From Flavobacterium sediminis (GTDB taxonomy: Bacteria; Bacteroidota; Bacteroidia; Flavobacteriales; Flavobacteriaceae), in assembly GCF_003148385.1 (NCBI RefSeq), contig NZ_CP029463.1, positions 2,170,001 through 2,234,000 of the forward strand: a stretch of DNA of 64,000 nucleotides, written 5' to 3'. The notes below the pieces were generated by a model. It did no database searches. It was not told the DNA's origin and saw nothing but the letters and a program-made list of their open reading frames with translations. Positions 54,626-63,391 of this stretch are shown in pieces. Positions within the stretch are counted from its first letter, which is position 1. Each line of letters starts with the position of its first letter. The position numbers were made by a program, and so were the translations under genes.

Positions 54626-55189
54626 TTAATTATATTTAGATTGTTTTGCAATTAATTTTATAAGTTTAAAAATACCCAAAAAATGTTTTGGTTCAATATA
54701 GAACTCAAAATCAAAATCATTCCCCAATATTGGTCTAACTTTTTGTAATACTTCATTTTTATCTGTAATGAAGAAATTATCATTTAAAAGCTCAAATCTT
54801 AATTCATCAATATTTGATTTATGATTCATTACAGAATTAGCCCATTGGCTAAATAATTCAGGATTTTCAGATTGGGAAACATAGCTATCAAAAAATGCAA
54901 TATAATCTTTATTGCATTTTGCAATTTCTACTGTCTTTTGTAATGTTTCATAAAGTCTTTTAAATTTGAATGCTTCTGCATAAACCTTTTGGGGGCAATT
55001 TAATTTATGAATCCAATGTAAATCATCATCACAAATTTGACATTTATTATTTGTCTGTATTTCACAAACCAAATCATAATCTTCTTTCCATCTTTCCAAT
55101 AATCTATTTATTGTATGAGCATCAAAAAGATTATTTTCATTACATAAAAATTTCAAATGGACTTGAAGTGGTAATTTTGGATTCATCAA
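54626..55189 (-). CDS. Hypothetical protein
   Basis: This 187-residue soluble protein is unrecognised. It has C-x-x-C-like spacing (K-C-Q-I-C-D-D-D) and a further Cys in L-N-C-P-Q that might bind zinc. A second Met three bases in is an alternative start. It ends just before the lipoprotein start and begins 14 bp after the stop of the next minus-strand gene, so all three probably form one operon transcribed from about 55690. Confidence 0.55.
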   Translation of the reverse strand: MMNPKLPLQVHLKFLCNENNLFDAHTINRLLERWKEDYDLVCEIQTNNKCQICDDDLHWIHKLNCPQKVYAEAFKFKRLYETLQKTVEIAKCNKDYIAFFDSYVSQSENPELFSQWANSVMNHKSNIDELRFELLNDNFFITDKNEVLQKVRPILGNDFDFEFYIEPKHFLGIFKLIKLIAKQSKYN

Positions 55190-55203
55190 TAAATTATTAG
55201 TAA

Positions 55204-55677
55204 CTATATGTGTGATTTTTGTTTTAACAAATCAGTTATTTTTAACTGAACTTCAATAATTTGAGGTATGTCATTACTTTCATTTTGCATTTTTGAAAGT
55301 GGACTGCTATATAAAAAACTTGTTGTTTTTGAACCCCAAAGCTCCATGTTATATTCCTGATATCCTACAATTTCTTTAAATAATCTATTATAGTAAATTA
55401 CTCTCTGATTTATTAATTCAAGACATTCTTTTTTATCAATTTTGACATCAAAATCTTTTCTACTGTCTCTCAATTTATTTATATAAAACATAAAAGTGTC
55501 TCCACTTTTAGGAGCTAAAATAAACCCAATTAAAATCATTGCTTCAAACTCTCCTTGCTTTGTAAAACTGGGATTACTAAAAACTTTTGCTCTATTTAAA
55601 CATAAAGAATAAAACTCATTTGTATCTCTATCATATAGATTATTAAAAAACTTAAACATAATATCTGAGTATTTCAT
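55204..55677 (-). CDS. Hypothetical protein
   Basis: The 157-residue protein lacks recognisable motifs; it is mostly helical, with Y-S-D-I-M-F-K-F-F-N-N-L-Y near the start. It is first in a three-gene minus-strand run and has a Bacteroidota -7 box (TATATTTG, 55694-55687) almost at its start codon, so the leader is very short. It is divergent from an XRE gene. Confidence 0.5.
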   Translation of the reverse strand: MKYSDIMFKFFNNLYDRDTNEFYSLCLNRAKVFSNPSFTKQGEFEAMILIGFILAPKSGDTFMFYINKLRDSRKDFDVKIDKKECLELINQRVIYYNRLFKEIVGYQEYNMELWGSKTTSFLYSSPLSKMQNESNDIPQIIEVQLKITDLLKQKSHI

Positions 55678-55686
55678 TAATTATAA

Positions 55687-55739
55687 CAAATATAAGTACT
55701 GTATCAAAATTGATAACAATATTTTTATCAAATATGACA
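55687..55739. promoter_or_regulatory. Divergent control region with palindromic operators
   Basis: The perfect 14-bp palindrome TATCAAAATTGATA (55702-55715) lies just upstream of the minus-strand -7 box TATATTTG (55694-55687). A related half-palindrome, TATCAAATATGA, is at 55726-55737. Placement beside an XRE gene suggests autoregulation and control of the divergent operon. Confidence 0.55.
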
Positions 55740-55763
55740 ACTTTTGGTATAAATAGCTAAAAG

Positions 55764-56000
55764 TTGAATAAAAAAGAATTTCAAAAAGCATTAGGTCAAA
55801 GAATTAAGCAGTTGAGAGAAGATAAAAATATCACTCAAACTGAACTTGCCTATAGATGTGAAATTGAAAGGTCTAATATGAATAGAATTGAAGCAGGTAA
55901 TACCAATCCATCAAGTTTTTTAGTTTATACAATTGCACAAAAATTGGAAATTGAATTACCTGAACTTTATAACTTTAAACCAGAAATCTCAAAGAAATAG
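55764..56000 (+). CDS. XRE-family transcriptional regulator
   Basis: The 78 residues, read from TTG 55764, are almost entirely one helix-turn-helix: L-G-Q-R-I-K-Q-L-R-E-D-K, I-T-Q-T-E-L-A-Y-R-C, N-M-N-R-I-E-A-G-N-T-N-P and I-A-Q-K-L-E-I-E-L-P-E-L-Y. The TTG is the only start that covers the full domain. It resembles small regulators of restriction-modification (C-protein-like) and mobile-element genes, and probably binds the palindromes just upstream. Confidence 0.82.
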   Translation: MNKKEFQKALGQRIKQLREDKNITQTELAYRCEIERSNMNRIEAGNTNPSSFLVYTIAQKLEIELPELYNFKPEISKK

Positions 56001-56134
56001 CTATTAATAATAATCTACTATAAAAGTCCTGGTACTAATTTTACTTTAAAAAGGGTGTTTTTAAGTTAATACACATTCTCAAAAAATCACAGATTTTCCC
56101 AAACTTATATATATCATTTAGGAAAAAGTGTGAT

Positions 56135-56569
56135 TTATAAAATTCCATTATAAGTAAAACTGTAATATTCATATTTACTTATAATTAAATGGTCAAGTAA
56201 AAATATATCCATCAGCTCACAAGCCTTTTTCAATTTATTGGTAATACTCTTATCTGCTTCACTTGGCTTCATATTTCCACTTGGATGATTATGAACCAGG
56301 ATAATAGATGATGCATTACATTTTAGAGCAACACTCAAAATAATTTTGATGTCAACAATAGTTCCAGTAATTCCACCTTTTGATAAATTATAAACACCCA
56401 AAACCAAATTAGCTCTGTTTAATAAAATCAACTTACATTCTTCTTGGAATTCAATTAAGTCAAAATCCCATTGTGACAAAATGAATTTATACACTTCATC
56501 ACATTGTTTAAGTTTTATTTTATCAGGTTTATTAGTAGAATAAGACACTTTAATTTCAGCTATTTCCAT
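56135..56569 (-). CDS. RadC-like JAMM/MPN+ domain protein
   Basis: The 144-residue protein contains the JAMM metal site H-N-H-P-S-G-N, nine residues, D, and the preceding E-E of RadC-type proteins. It lacks the N-terminal helix-hairpin-helix region of full RadC, as do the short versions found on conjugative and integrative elements of Bacteroidota. The biochemical role of RadC-like proteins is unsettled. It is next to a 130-residue element-type gene and separated from it by a strong terminator. Confidence 0.85.
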   Translation of the reverse strand: MEIAEIKVSYSTNKPDKIKLKQCDEVYKFILSQWDFDLIEFQEECKLILLNRANLVLGVYNLSKGGITGTIVDIKIILSVALKCNASSIILVHNHPSGNMKPSEADKSITNKLKKACELMDIFLLDHLIISKYEYYSFTYNGIL

Positions 56570-56581
56570 ATTGAAAAAAAG

Positions 56582-56619
56582 ATAAAACCTATTATGCTTT
56601 TATACATAATAGGTTTTAT
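56582..56619 (-). terminator. Strong intrinsic terminator
   Basis: The 15-bp perfect inverted repeat ATAAAACCTATTATG/CATAATAGGTTTTAT has an 8-nt loop and, on the minus strand, is followed by T7. It ends the transcript of the gene at 56621-57013 just before the RadC-like start codon at 56569. Confidence 0.8.
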
Positions 56620-56620
56620 G

Positions 56621-57013
56621 TTAGTTTACTGGTTCAAAATGATGTTTTCCATTTTTAGAAAATGCTTCTATTGATGGAGTGAAATTTTCATAAACTGGTT
56701 TTTGAACAGTTGCAGCTTGTTCTTGTGCATAAGCATATCTATGTGTCAATACAACCATTTCACCAGTTCCTTGGTCAACATATTCATAAGCATCACACTC
56801 TTCTTTTACAATTGCACCAGCCATTTGAGTACCAATAAGAGCTTTACAAGTCATTTCATCAAATGTACTTGGAACAAATGCTTTTCTTGCTGTTGCATAA
56901 AATTTACCTGTGGTTTGTGATTGAACCATTTCAATACCACCTTGTACTTCTAAAACAAAAAAGGATTTTCCTTCTTCAGTTTGTCTCTCTTTGTAATTGA
57001 TAATTGTAACCAT
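56621..57013 (-). CDS. Hypothetical protein of mobile-element type
   Basis: The 130-residue protein has no named domain. It starts with V-T-I-I-N-Y-K-E-R-Q-T-E-E-G-K-S-F-F-V-L-E-V-Q-G-G, has F-Y-A-T-A-R-K-A-F-V-P-S-T-F near the middle and a basic end. I recall similar short proteins beside RadC-like genes on Bacteroidota elements, without a known role. It has its own terminator. Confidence 0.6.
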   Translation of the reverse strand: MVTIINYKERQTEEGKSFFVLEVQGGIEMVQSQTTGKFYATARKAFVPSTFDEMTCKALIGTQMAGAIVKEECDAYEYVDQGTGEMVVLTHRYAYAQEQAATVQKPVYENFTPSIEAFSKNGKHHFEPVN

Positions 57014-57482
57014 TGATTTTGAGTTTTTGAGTAATTTTTAATACTTCAAATGATTCTTAAAATTCAGCTATCACCTTGAATTTTTTAATTTCTGAAAGTA
57101 TTACACACTGGTTTTCAATGCTCAGTATAAGTGAGGGTTTTTAAGAGGTTTGGCTTATATAAAACAATTAAAAGGTCTGCTTTTTATTCACATGGAGTTG
57201 AAAAATTACCAGGATATTGATAGAAATACATTTTGTTGGATTCCTGGTGTTTTACAACTTTGAACAGAAATTAGTTTGAATCAATTTTTGTAGTAAAGTT
57301 TACCCTTCAAAAAATTACTGTTTTTAATATCCTGGTCAAAAAATGTCCTTTAATATAATTTGGGCAGGGGGATTTTCCTTTTAAAACAAGTGGGGGCTAT
57401 TTTATTCTGGTAGTTTGTGTGTTCAAAATTTTTAGAAAATTTTTTTTAGAAAAAAACTATCTTTACATAAATTATTGATTAT
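57014..57482. other. Intergenic spacer before the defence-like operon
   Basis: About 470 bp of AT-rich DNA without an open frame I would support. TCCTGGT/ACCAGGA occurs three times (near 57208, 57241 and 57331) and also near 53722 and 56027. A stretch just before 57483 (TATCTTTA) is one base off the -7 consensus. Confidence 0.4.
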
Positions 57483-58241
57483 ATGAGTAGGTTTGAAAGA
57501 GTTTTAGCTGAAGAGATAGATGGTTTAAAAAATTTGCCTTTACTTCATACTTGTGATGCTTACAGGTTTAGAAATATTTTAGAAGAAATGATTTTAAAAC
57601 CTTCATTGTGTGATGTATTCAATACAGATTTATTATATACTTATTATGGATTACCTTCATATAGAGTACAACTAAACAAAGCAACTAATAACCCTGCACA
57701 CTATATGGTTTGCTTTATTTTAAATTCAGAAGACAAAAGTGCATTTGCAAAAGTCTATCCTTTTGATAGTGGAGCTTTTTGCAAACTGAATGAAATAAAA
57801 GAAAAGTTTTTTCATGAAGAAACTAAAATAGATGACTTTGAATTAACAGGTTCAATAATAAGTGCAAAAAAAGTGATTAAAACTTTTTATAATACAAATG
57901 ATAATTATCTTAATCAAACTCCTTCTTTGACTAAAGAACTATCACAATTAGATTTTGAAGCTCATGGCTATAACAATTTAATTTCAGACAATAGTAGTAG
58001 TAGAATTGATGATAGAGCATCAAGTATTGAAGTGCTTTTTGATACTGGTTTCAACTTAGATAAAAGTTCTGTCAATCAAATAATAATACCAAAATGTTTT
58101 AGGGATGATGAATATGCAATGAAATTGGTTAAAGAGAATCTTGGTATTGAAAATCCATTAACATATAATACTCATAGAGGTAATCCTTCTGAATTTTTTG
58201 GCTTACTTAGACAGGAGTATTTTAAATTTTTGAAGAACTAA
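57483..58241 (+). CDS. Unknown protein at the start of the defence-like operon
   Basis: This 252-residue soluble protein has an N-terminal block L-H-T-C-D-A-Y-R-F-R-N-I-L-E-E-M and D-L-L-Y-T-Y-Y-G-L-P-S-Y-R that looks conserved, and a later segment Y-N-T-H-R-G-N-P-S-E-F-F. It faintly recalls the arrangement of some nucleotide-modifying folds (short H-T near the start, then Y-G-x-P-x-Y-R), but I cannot assign it. The stop overlaps the next start (TAATG), so the products are probably made together. Confidence 0.6.
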   Translation: MSRFERVLAEEIDGLKNLPLLHTCDAYRFRNILEEMILKPSLCDVFNTDLLYTYYGLPSYRVQLNKATNNPAHYMVCFILNSEDKSAFAKVYPFDSGAFCKLNEIKEKFFHEETKIDDFELTGSIISAKKVIKTFYNTNDNYLNQTPSLTKELSQLDFEAHGYNNLISDNSSSRIDDRASSIEVLFDTGFNLDKSSVNQIIIPKCFRDDEYAMKLVKENLGIENPLTYNTHRGNPSEFFGLLRQEYFKFLKN

Positions 58242-59101
58242 TGAAATTAGCAGGATATTTAAAAGCATTGAAAGAAAATTCATTTGCAATTCCAGTTTAT
58301 TCTGAAAACGGAAAATTTTTCTTTCATAATGTTGATGAAAATTATAAAATAATTGAATTTTATGATTCTGGTTTAGAAAACAACAATTTTATTAAATGTT
58401 ACCTATCCACAGAATTTAAAATAAATGATTTTGGCGCTTATGTTTTTGTTGGGTCAAACAATTACTTAAACTATAATATATTATCTAAAAACATTTTTGA
58501 GGTTGAGAATTATTTAAATGACACTACTGACAAAGAAAAATTTTTAAGTGTAAAAGAAGATGTTAAATCTTTTATTAATTGTTTTAGTTCATCTGATGTT
58601 GATTTAACAAATTTAAATGTTTTAACAATTGAAGAAATGCTAAAACTTAGAGCTGATGAAAGAAAAGAAAAAATGAGGGGCTATAAGTATATTTCATGGT
58701 TTACAAATGAACAAGAAATTAAAAAACCTAAGAATATAGATGTAGTTGAAATTTTGTTAGAAGACTCTTTCAATAAGTTCATTTGTGAGCAAGAAGTTAT
58801 GATTGAAATTTTAAAAAAAGATGATGATTTAAAATTTAAATTTATAAAGCATATTGCTGAAAGTGATTACAATGAAGAAATAAAAAAGAATATTTTCACA
58901 AAATACCTTTCTATTATTTATAGTTTTTCTAATTCAAGTAATAGATTAAAAGAACATAATTATAAATTCAATGATAAAAAAACTATTGCAGCAATAACAT
59001 ATGATGATTTATTTGTGCATGGATCTAAAATTTTAGAAGAGGAAAGTTCCAAAAAGAATATAGAAATAGCAATTAGAAAAATGTTTGAAAATGAGAAATA
59101 A
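58241..59101 (+). CDS. Unknown protein coupled to the previous gene
   Basis: The 286-residue soluble protein is mostly helical and lysine-rich, with no recognised motif. Its first ~90 residues look beta-rich (I-P-V-Y-S-E-N-G-K-F-F-F), the remainder helical. The ATG shares a base with the stop of the preceding gene, so the two form a translational pair upstream of the restriction enzyme. A partner function is inferred from this coupling only. Confidence 0.55.
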   Translation: MKLAGYLKALKENSFAIPVYSENGKFFFHNVDENYKIIEFYDSGLENNNFIKCYLSTEFKINDFGAYVFVGSNNYLNYNILSKNIFEVENYLNDTTDKEKFLSVKEDVKSFINCFSSSDVDLTNLNVLTIEEMLKLRADERKEKMRGYKYISWFTNEQEIKKPKNIDVVEILLEDSFNKFICEQEVMIEILKKDDDLKFKFIKHIAESDYNEEIKKNIFTKYLSIIYSFSNSSNRLKEHNYKFNDKKTIAAITYDDLFVHGSKILEEESSKKNIEIAIRKMFENEK

Positions 59102-59204
59102 ACTGTCAATAACTTCTTTTGCACTTATGTAAAAATATCCCTACTTTGGTAAACCCATATTACTACTATTAACCACACTGAAAAGTAATATTAAATTATC
59201 AAAG

Positions 59205-62200
59205 ATGTCATTGTTTCAAAATGCTGTTGTAACAAAGTATTTACAAGCTATAAACCAAGATTCCATTAATCAAAAATGGAATGAATTTACCACCTACTTT
59301 CATAATCCTGAAAGACAAGAAAACATTAGAAACTCTAAAGAAGAGCAATATCAAGAAGGCTTTTTAAGAGAATTGTTTGTTAAGATTTTAGGCTACACAC
59401 TGAATCCTGAACCTAACTTTAATCTTACTACTGAATACAAAAATGTAAAAGATAGTAAAAAGGCAGATGGTGCTATTTTAGTAGACAACAAGGTAAGAGG
59501 CGTTATTGAACTAAAAGGAACTAATACCACAGATTTAGGCAAAATAGAAGTTCAAGCCTTTGGTTATAAAAATAATCAGCCAGATTGTACTTATGTAATT
59601 ACTTCCAACTTTGAGAAAATCAGATTCTATATTGATAATGCAATTGAACATTTAGAGTTTAATTTATTTACACTTACAGAAGCAGAATTTAAAATCTTGT
59701 ATTTGTGTTTGGCTGTTGAAAACATTTCAAAAGACATTGCTAAAAAAGTTAAAGAGGAATCTGTAAGCCAAGAAGATGTAATTACCAAAAAGTTATATAA
59801 AGATTACTCTTTATTCAAGAGAGAATTATTTAAAAACTTGGTTGAATTAAATCCTCAATTTGACCAATTAGAGCTTTTCAAGAAATCCCAAAAACTGTTA
59901 GATAGATTCCTTTTCATATTCTTTGCAGAAGATAGAATGTTGTTGCCTCCTAATTCAGTTAGACTGATTCTTAACCAATGGAAACAATTAGAAGAATTAG
60001 ATGCTTATGCCCCACTATATGATAGATTCAAGTTATACTTTGGGTACTTAAACACAGGACATAAAGGCAAAAACTATGATGTGTATGCCTATAATGGTGG
60101 CTTATTTAAACCTGATGACATTTTAGACAACATTACTATTGATGATAAATTGCTTTATGAACACACATTAAAGCTATCAGAATATGATTTTGTAAGTGAG
60201 GTTGATGTAAACATATTAGGTCATATTTTTGAAAACTCCTTAAATGAGTTAGATGAAATTAAAGCCCAATTGGAAGGTCAAGAAATTGACAAAACCAAGA
60301 CCAAGAGAAAGAAAGATGGAGTTTTCTATACTCCAAAATACATTACCAAATATATAGTTGAAAATACTATTAGTAAACTGTGTGAAGAAAAGAAATTGGA
60401 ATTAGCCATTAATGAAGAGGATTATATTACTGATAAGAAAAGGCAAAAGAAAACCATTAAAGATTTAGTTGATAAATTAGATACTTACAGAAAGTGGCTA
60501 TTACAATTAACTATTTGTGACCCTGCTTGTGGTAGTGGTGCATTCCTAAACCAAGCTTTAGACTTTTTAATTGAAGAACACCAATACATTGATGAATTAC
60601 AAGCCAAATTATTTGGTGATGCATTGGTATTAACAGACATGGAAAATAGCATTTTGGAAAACAACCTTTTTGGTGTGGACTTAAATGAAGAAAGTGTTGA
60701 AATTGCTAAACTATCCCTTTGGTTAAGAACTGCTCAACCTAATAGAAAATTAAATGATTTAAGTGGTAATATTAAATGTGGGAACTCATTAATTGATGAC
60801 CCTGAAATTGCAGGAGATAAAGCCTTTAATTGGCAAAATGCTTTTCCTAAAGTGTTTGAAAAAGGTGGTTTTGATGTGATTATTGGGAATCCGCCTTATG
60901 TAGATATAAAAGGATTGAACAAAGATGATGTAAAATTTTACTTTGATAAATATTCAACAACTGAAAATAGAATAAATCTTTATTCTATTTTTATTGAAAA
61001 AGGATTAGGATTAATTAATCAATATGGTGTATTATCTTATATTAACCCAAACTCAATGCTGGTTAATTCTTCATATTTTAAATTAAGAAAACTCATTTTA
61101 CCTTATCTAAAAAAGATAATTAAATTACCTGATAATGTCTTTGAAGATGCTAAAGTTGAAACAATAATTTTTGAGTTATTTAAAAATAATTTGAGTAAAG
61201 AAATAAATGTTATTAATTACTCAAAAGATGAAAGGATAAATTTTATTGATGAATCAAGAACTATTAAGTATTTAAGTACTGATTGGGAAAAAGATTCAAA
61301 TTTGAATTTTAACTTATATGCTTCAAAATCTGAACTGAATTTAATTAATAAAATTGAAAAATTAAATATAATAACTCTTAATCAAATAGCTGATTTCACA
61401 TTAGGTATAACACCATATGACAAGTACAAAGGTCATAGCCAGGAAATTATAAAATCAAGAGCATATCATTCAGTTATTAAAATTGATGATTCATACAAAC
61501 CTTTAATTACAGGTGAGAATATAATTAGATATTTTGTTAGTCCTGAAATAAAAGAATATATAAAATATGGAGATTGGTTAGGAGCAAAAAGAGAAGAAAG
61601 ATTTTTTATTAATTCAAGAATACTAATTAGACAAATTGTTTCAGGTAATCCACCAAGAATATATTGTGGATATACTGAAGAAGAACTTTATTTTACTCAA
61701 ATTGGGTTTGGGATTATTTCTAAAAATCAAGAAGAATTTGCTAATAAATACATATTAACTTTATTGAATTCAAAGCTCTTAAATTTTTACCATAAATATA
61801 AATTTTTGGATTTGGAAAAGGATTTATTTCAAAAAGTATTGATTGCAAATTGCAAAGAACTCCCAATATTAAAAGCAACCTTGTCAGAACAATTAATATT
61901 TGTAGATAAAGCTGATTTAATGTTATTATTAAATAAAGAATTAAAAGATTCAGCTTCTAAATTCCAAAGGACTCTACAAAGAAAATTTGAATTAGAGAGT
62001 TTGCCTAAAAAGTTAGAATCCTGGTATGAGTTAACTTTTGCAGAATTTGTAAAAGAATTAAGTAAGAAGAAAATAAAGCTATCACTTTCAGAAGAAGCAG
62101 AATGGGAAGATTACTTTTTACAAGAACAACAAAAAGCACTTGCTTTAAAACAACAAATAACCACCACAGACAAGGAAATAGATAAAATGGTGTATGAGTT

Positions 62201-62246
62201 GTATGGCTTAACAGATGATGAAATTAGTATAGTTGAGAATAGTTAA
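59205..62246 (+). CDS. Type IIG-like restriction-modification enzyme (fused endonuclease/N6-adenine methylase)
   Basis: The 1013 residues carry, in order: a PD-(D/E)XK nuclease site (K-K-A-D88-G-A-I, then G-V-I-E102-L-K104), a helical connector, the methylase entry G-V-F-Y-T-P-K-Y-I, SAM motif I D439-P-A-C-G-S-G-A-F, catalytic motif IV N562-P-P-Y, and a C-terminal TaqI-like target-recognition region (I-T-G-E-N-I-I-R-Y). This is the single-chain layout of Eco57I/type IIG enzymes, with cutting, methylation and specificity together. No separate methylase gene is nearby. It likely protects against foreign DNA; the recognition site cannot be read from sequence. Confidence 0.88.
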   Translation: MSLFQNAVVTKYLQAINQDSINQKWNEFTTYFHNPERQENIRNSKEEQYQEGFLRELFVKILGYTLNPEPNFNLTTEYKNVKDSKKADGAILVDNKVRGVIELKGTNTTDLGKIEVQAFGYKNNQPDCTYVITSNFEKIRFYIDNAIEHLEFNLFTLTEAEFKILYLCLAVENISKDIAKKVKEESVSQEDVITKKLYKDYSLFKRELFKNLVELNPQFDQLELFKKSQKLLDRFLFIFFAEDRMLLPPNSVRLILNQWKQLEELDAYAPLYDRFKLYFGYLNTGHKGKNYDVYAYNGGLFKPDDILDNITIDDKLLYEHTLKLSEYDFVSEVDVNILGHIFENSLNELDEIKAQLEGQEIDKTKTKRKKDGVFYTPKYITKYIVENTISKLCEEKKLELAINEEDYITDKKRQKKTIKDLVDKLDTYRKWLLQLTICDPACGSGAFLNQALDFLIEEHQYIDELQAKLFGDALVLTDMENSILENNLFGVDLNEESVEIAKLSLWLRTAQPNRKLNDLSGNIKCGNSLIDDPEIAGDKAFNWQNAFPKVFEKGGFDVIIGNPPYVDIKGLNKDDVKFYFDKYSTTENRINLYSIFIEKGLGLINQYGVLSYINPNSMLVNSSYFKLRKLILPYLKKIIKLPDNVFEDAKVETIIFELFKNNLSKEINVINYSKDERINFIDESRTIKYLSTDWEKDSNLNFNLYASKSELNLINKIEKLNIITLNQIADFTLGITPYDKYKGHSQEIIKSRAYHSVIKIDDSYKPLITGENIIRYFVSPEIKEYIKYGDWLGAKREERFFINSRILIRQIVSGNPPRIYCGYTEEELYFTQIGFGIISKNQEEFANKYILTLLNSKLLNFYHKYKFLDLEKDLFQKVLIANCKELPILKATLSEQLIFVDKADLMLLLNKELKDSASKFQRTLQRKFELESLPKKLESWYELTFAEFVKELSKKKIKLSLSEEAEWEDYFLQEQQKALALKQQITTTDKEIDKMVYELYGLTDDEISIVENS

Positions 62247-62254
62247 TTTAAGTT

Positions 62255-63391
62255 ATGGCAAAATTATTTAGAGATGCTGTTGATAAAATCAAGCCATTAT
62301 TAACAGAAGAGATATTTAAAATTCCAATAGAACAAAAAGGAAGTAATAGCTTTCCAACTTTTTTGAAAGAAGAATTAGATAAATATGCTAAAGTATTTGA
62401 AAAAACAATTAACCCTATAATTGAAGAATATGTAGAATTTGAATCTTTAGAAAAAGGAATAATTCTTAACAAGATTAAACAATTTTCAAATTCTTTACTT
62501 GAATCTATAAATCTTCATTATCAAGGTAAAGTCTTAGAATCTATTGAAATTTTTAATAACTCTCTAAAAGAGATACTTTTTGAAGAAATAAATACTTCTG
62601 ATAAAATTGCTGCAGGGAGAAAGTTTTACAGAGCAAGAAAAGATAATGAATCACATTTCACATCAGCTGATTTGTTTCATATTAAATTTGAAGATAGAAT
62701 TCATGTTACTACAAAAAGATATAGTATACCAGGTTTTCCAGCACTATACTTAGGTGAAAGCACATATGTGTGTTGGGAGGAGTTTGATAGAACAAAATTT
62801 AGAAGTTTATGGTTTTCTAAATTTAAAAATACAGTGGATTTAAAAATTATTTTAATAGAAAGGCTTGAAGACTTTTTAACAGAAATAGAAAAGGTTTCTA
62901 AGGATTTCCAATTAACCTTTATATTAAGGTATTTAGTCACTTTTCCACTTTCAATTGCATGTTCAATTAAAGTAAAGAATACAAAGGCTAATTTTAAACC
63001 AGAATATGTTATCCCTCAATTGTTATTACAGTATGTTTCAAAAGATGATAATTTTGATGGAATTAAATTCCCATCAACAAAGATTAATTATTCCAAACTA
63101 AAAAATGTTCCATCTTATAACTTTGTTTTCCCTATTAAAACCAATAAAGAAAAAGGGTATTGTGATTTTTTAACTTCTGCTTTTGAATTAACAGAACCAA
63201 CTTCTTTAGAAATTGAAGAAGTAATTGATAACCCTCACAATCAAAATACTGTTCATGGTTATACCACTTATAATGAGGAAAAGCATTTTGAAATAATTGA
63301 AGGTTTAAAAACTGTTTATGACTCTTCTGCTTTTGGTAAAATAGAGAAAAGACTGAATGTTAGAGACTGTAAAAAAATTTCAAATGAATAA
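62255..63391 (+). CDS. RES-domain-like protein
   Basis: The 378-residue protein has an N-terminal helical part (about 1-115) and a C-terminal segment with F-Y-R-A-R, R-Y-S-I-P-G-F-P-A-L-Y-L-G-E-S and C-W-E-E-F, matching the R-x-R ... R-Y-x-x-P-G-x-x-x-L-Y ... E pattern of RES domains. RES toxins of the RES-Xre type break down NAD+. This larger form is known in defence-type operons without a clear antitoxin; the enzymatic call is by motif only. It is 8 bp after the restriction enzyme and overlaps the next start (TAATG). Confidence 0.65.
   Translation: MAKLFRDAVDKIKPLLTEEIFKIPIEQKGSNSFPTFLKEELDKYAKVFEKTINPIIEEYVEFESLEKGIILNKIKQFSNSLLESINLHYQGKVLESIEIFNNSLKEILFEEINTSDKIAAGRKFYRARKDNESHFTSADLFHIKFEDRIHVTTKRYSIPGFPALYLGESTYVCWEEFDRTKFRSLWFSKFKNTVDLKIILIERLEDFLTEIEKVSKDFQLTFILRYLVTFPLSIACSIKVKNTKANFKPEYVIPQLLLQYVSKDDNFDGIKFPSTKINYSKLKNVPSYNFVFPIKTNKEKGYCDFLTSAFELTEPTSLEIEEVIDNPHNQNTVHGYTTYNEEKHFEIIEGLKTVYDSSAFGKIEKRLNVRDCKKISNE

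Noticed and set aside
53722..57340. Scattered TCCTGGT motifs in intergenic DNA
   Set aside because: Five or six copies without constant spacing or orientation; it also occurs within coding sequence near 62020; no clear function.
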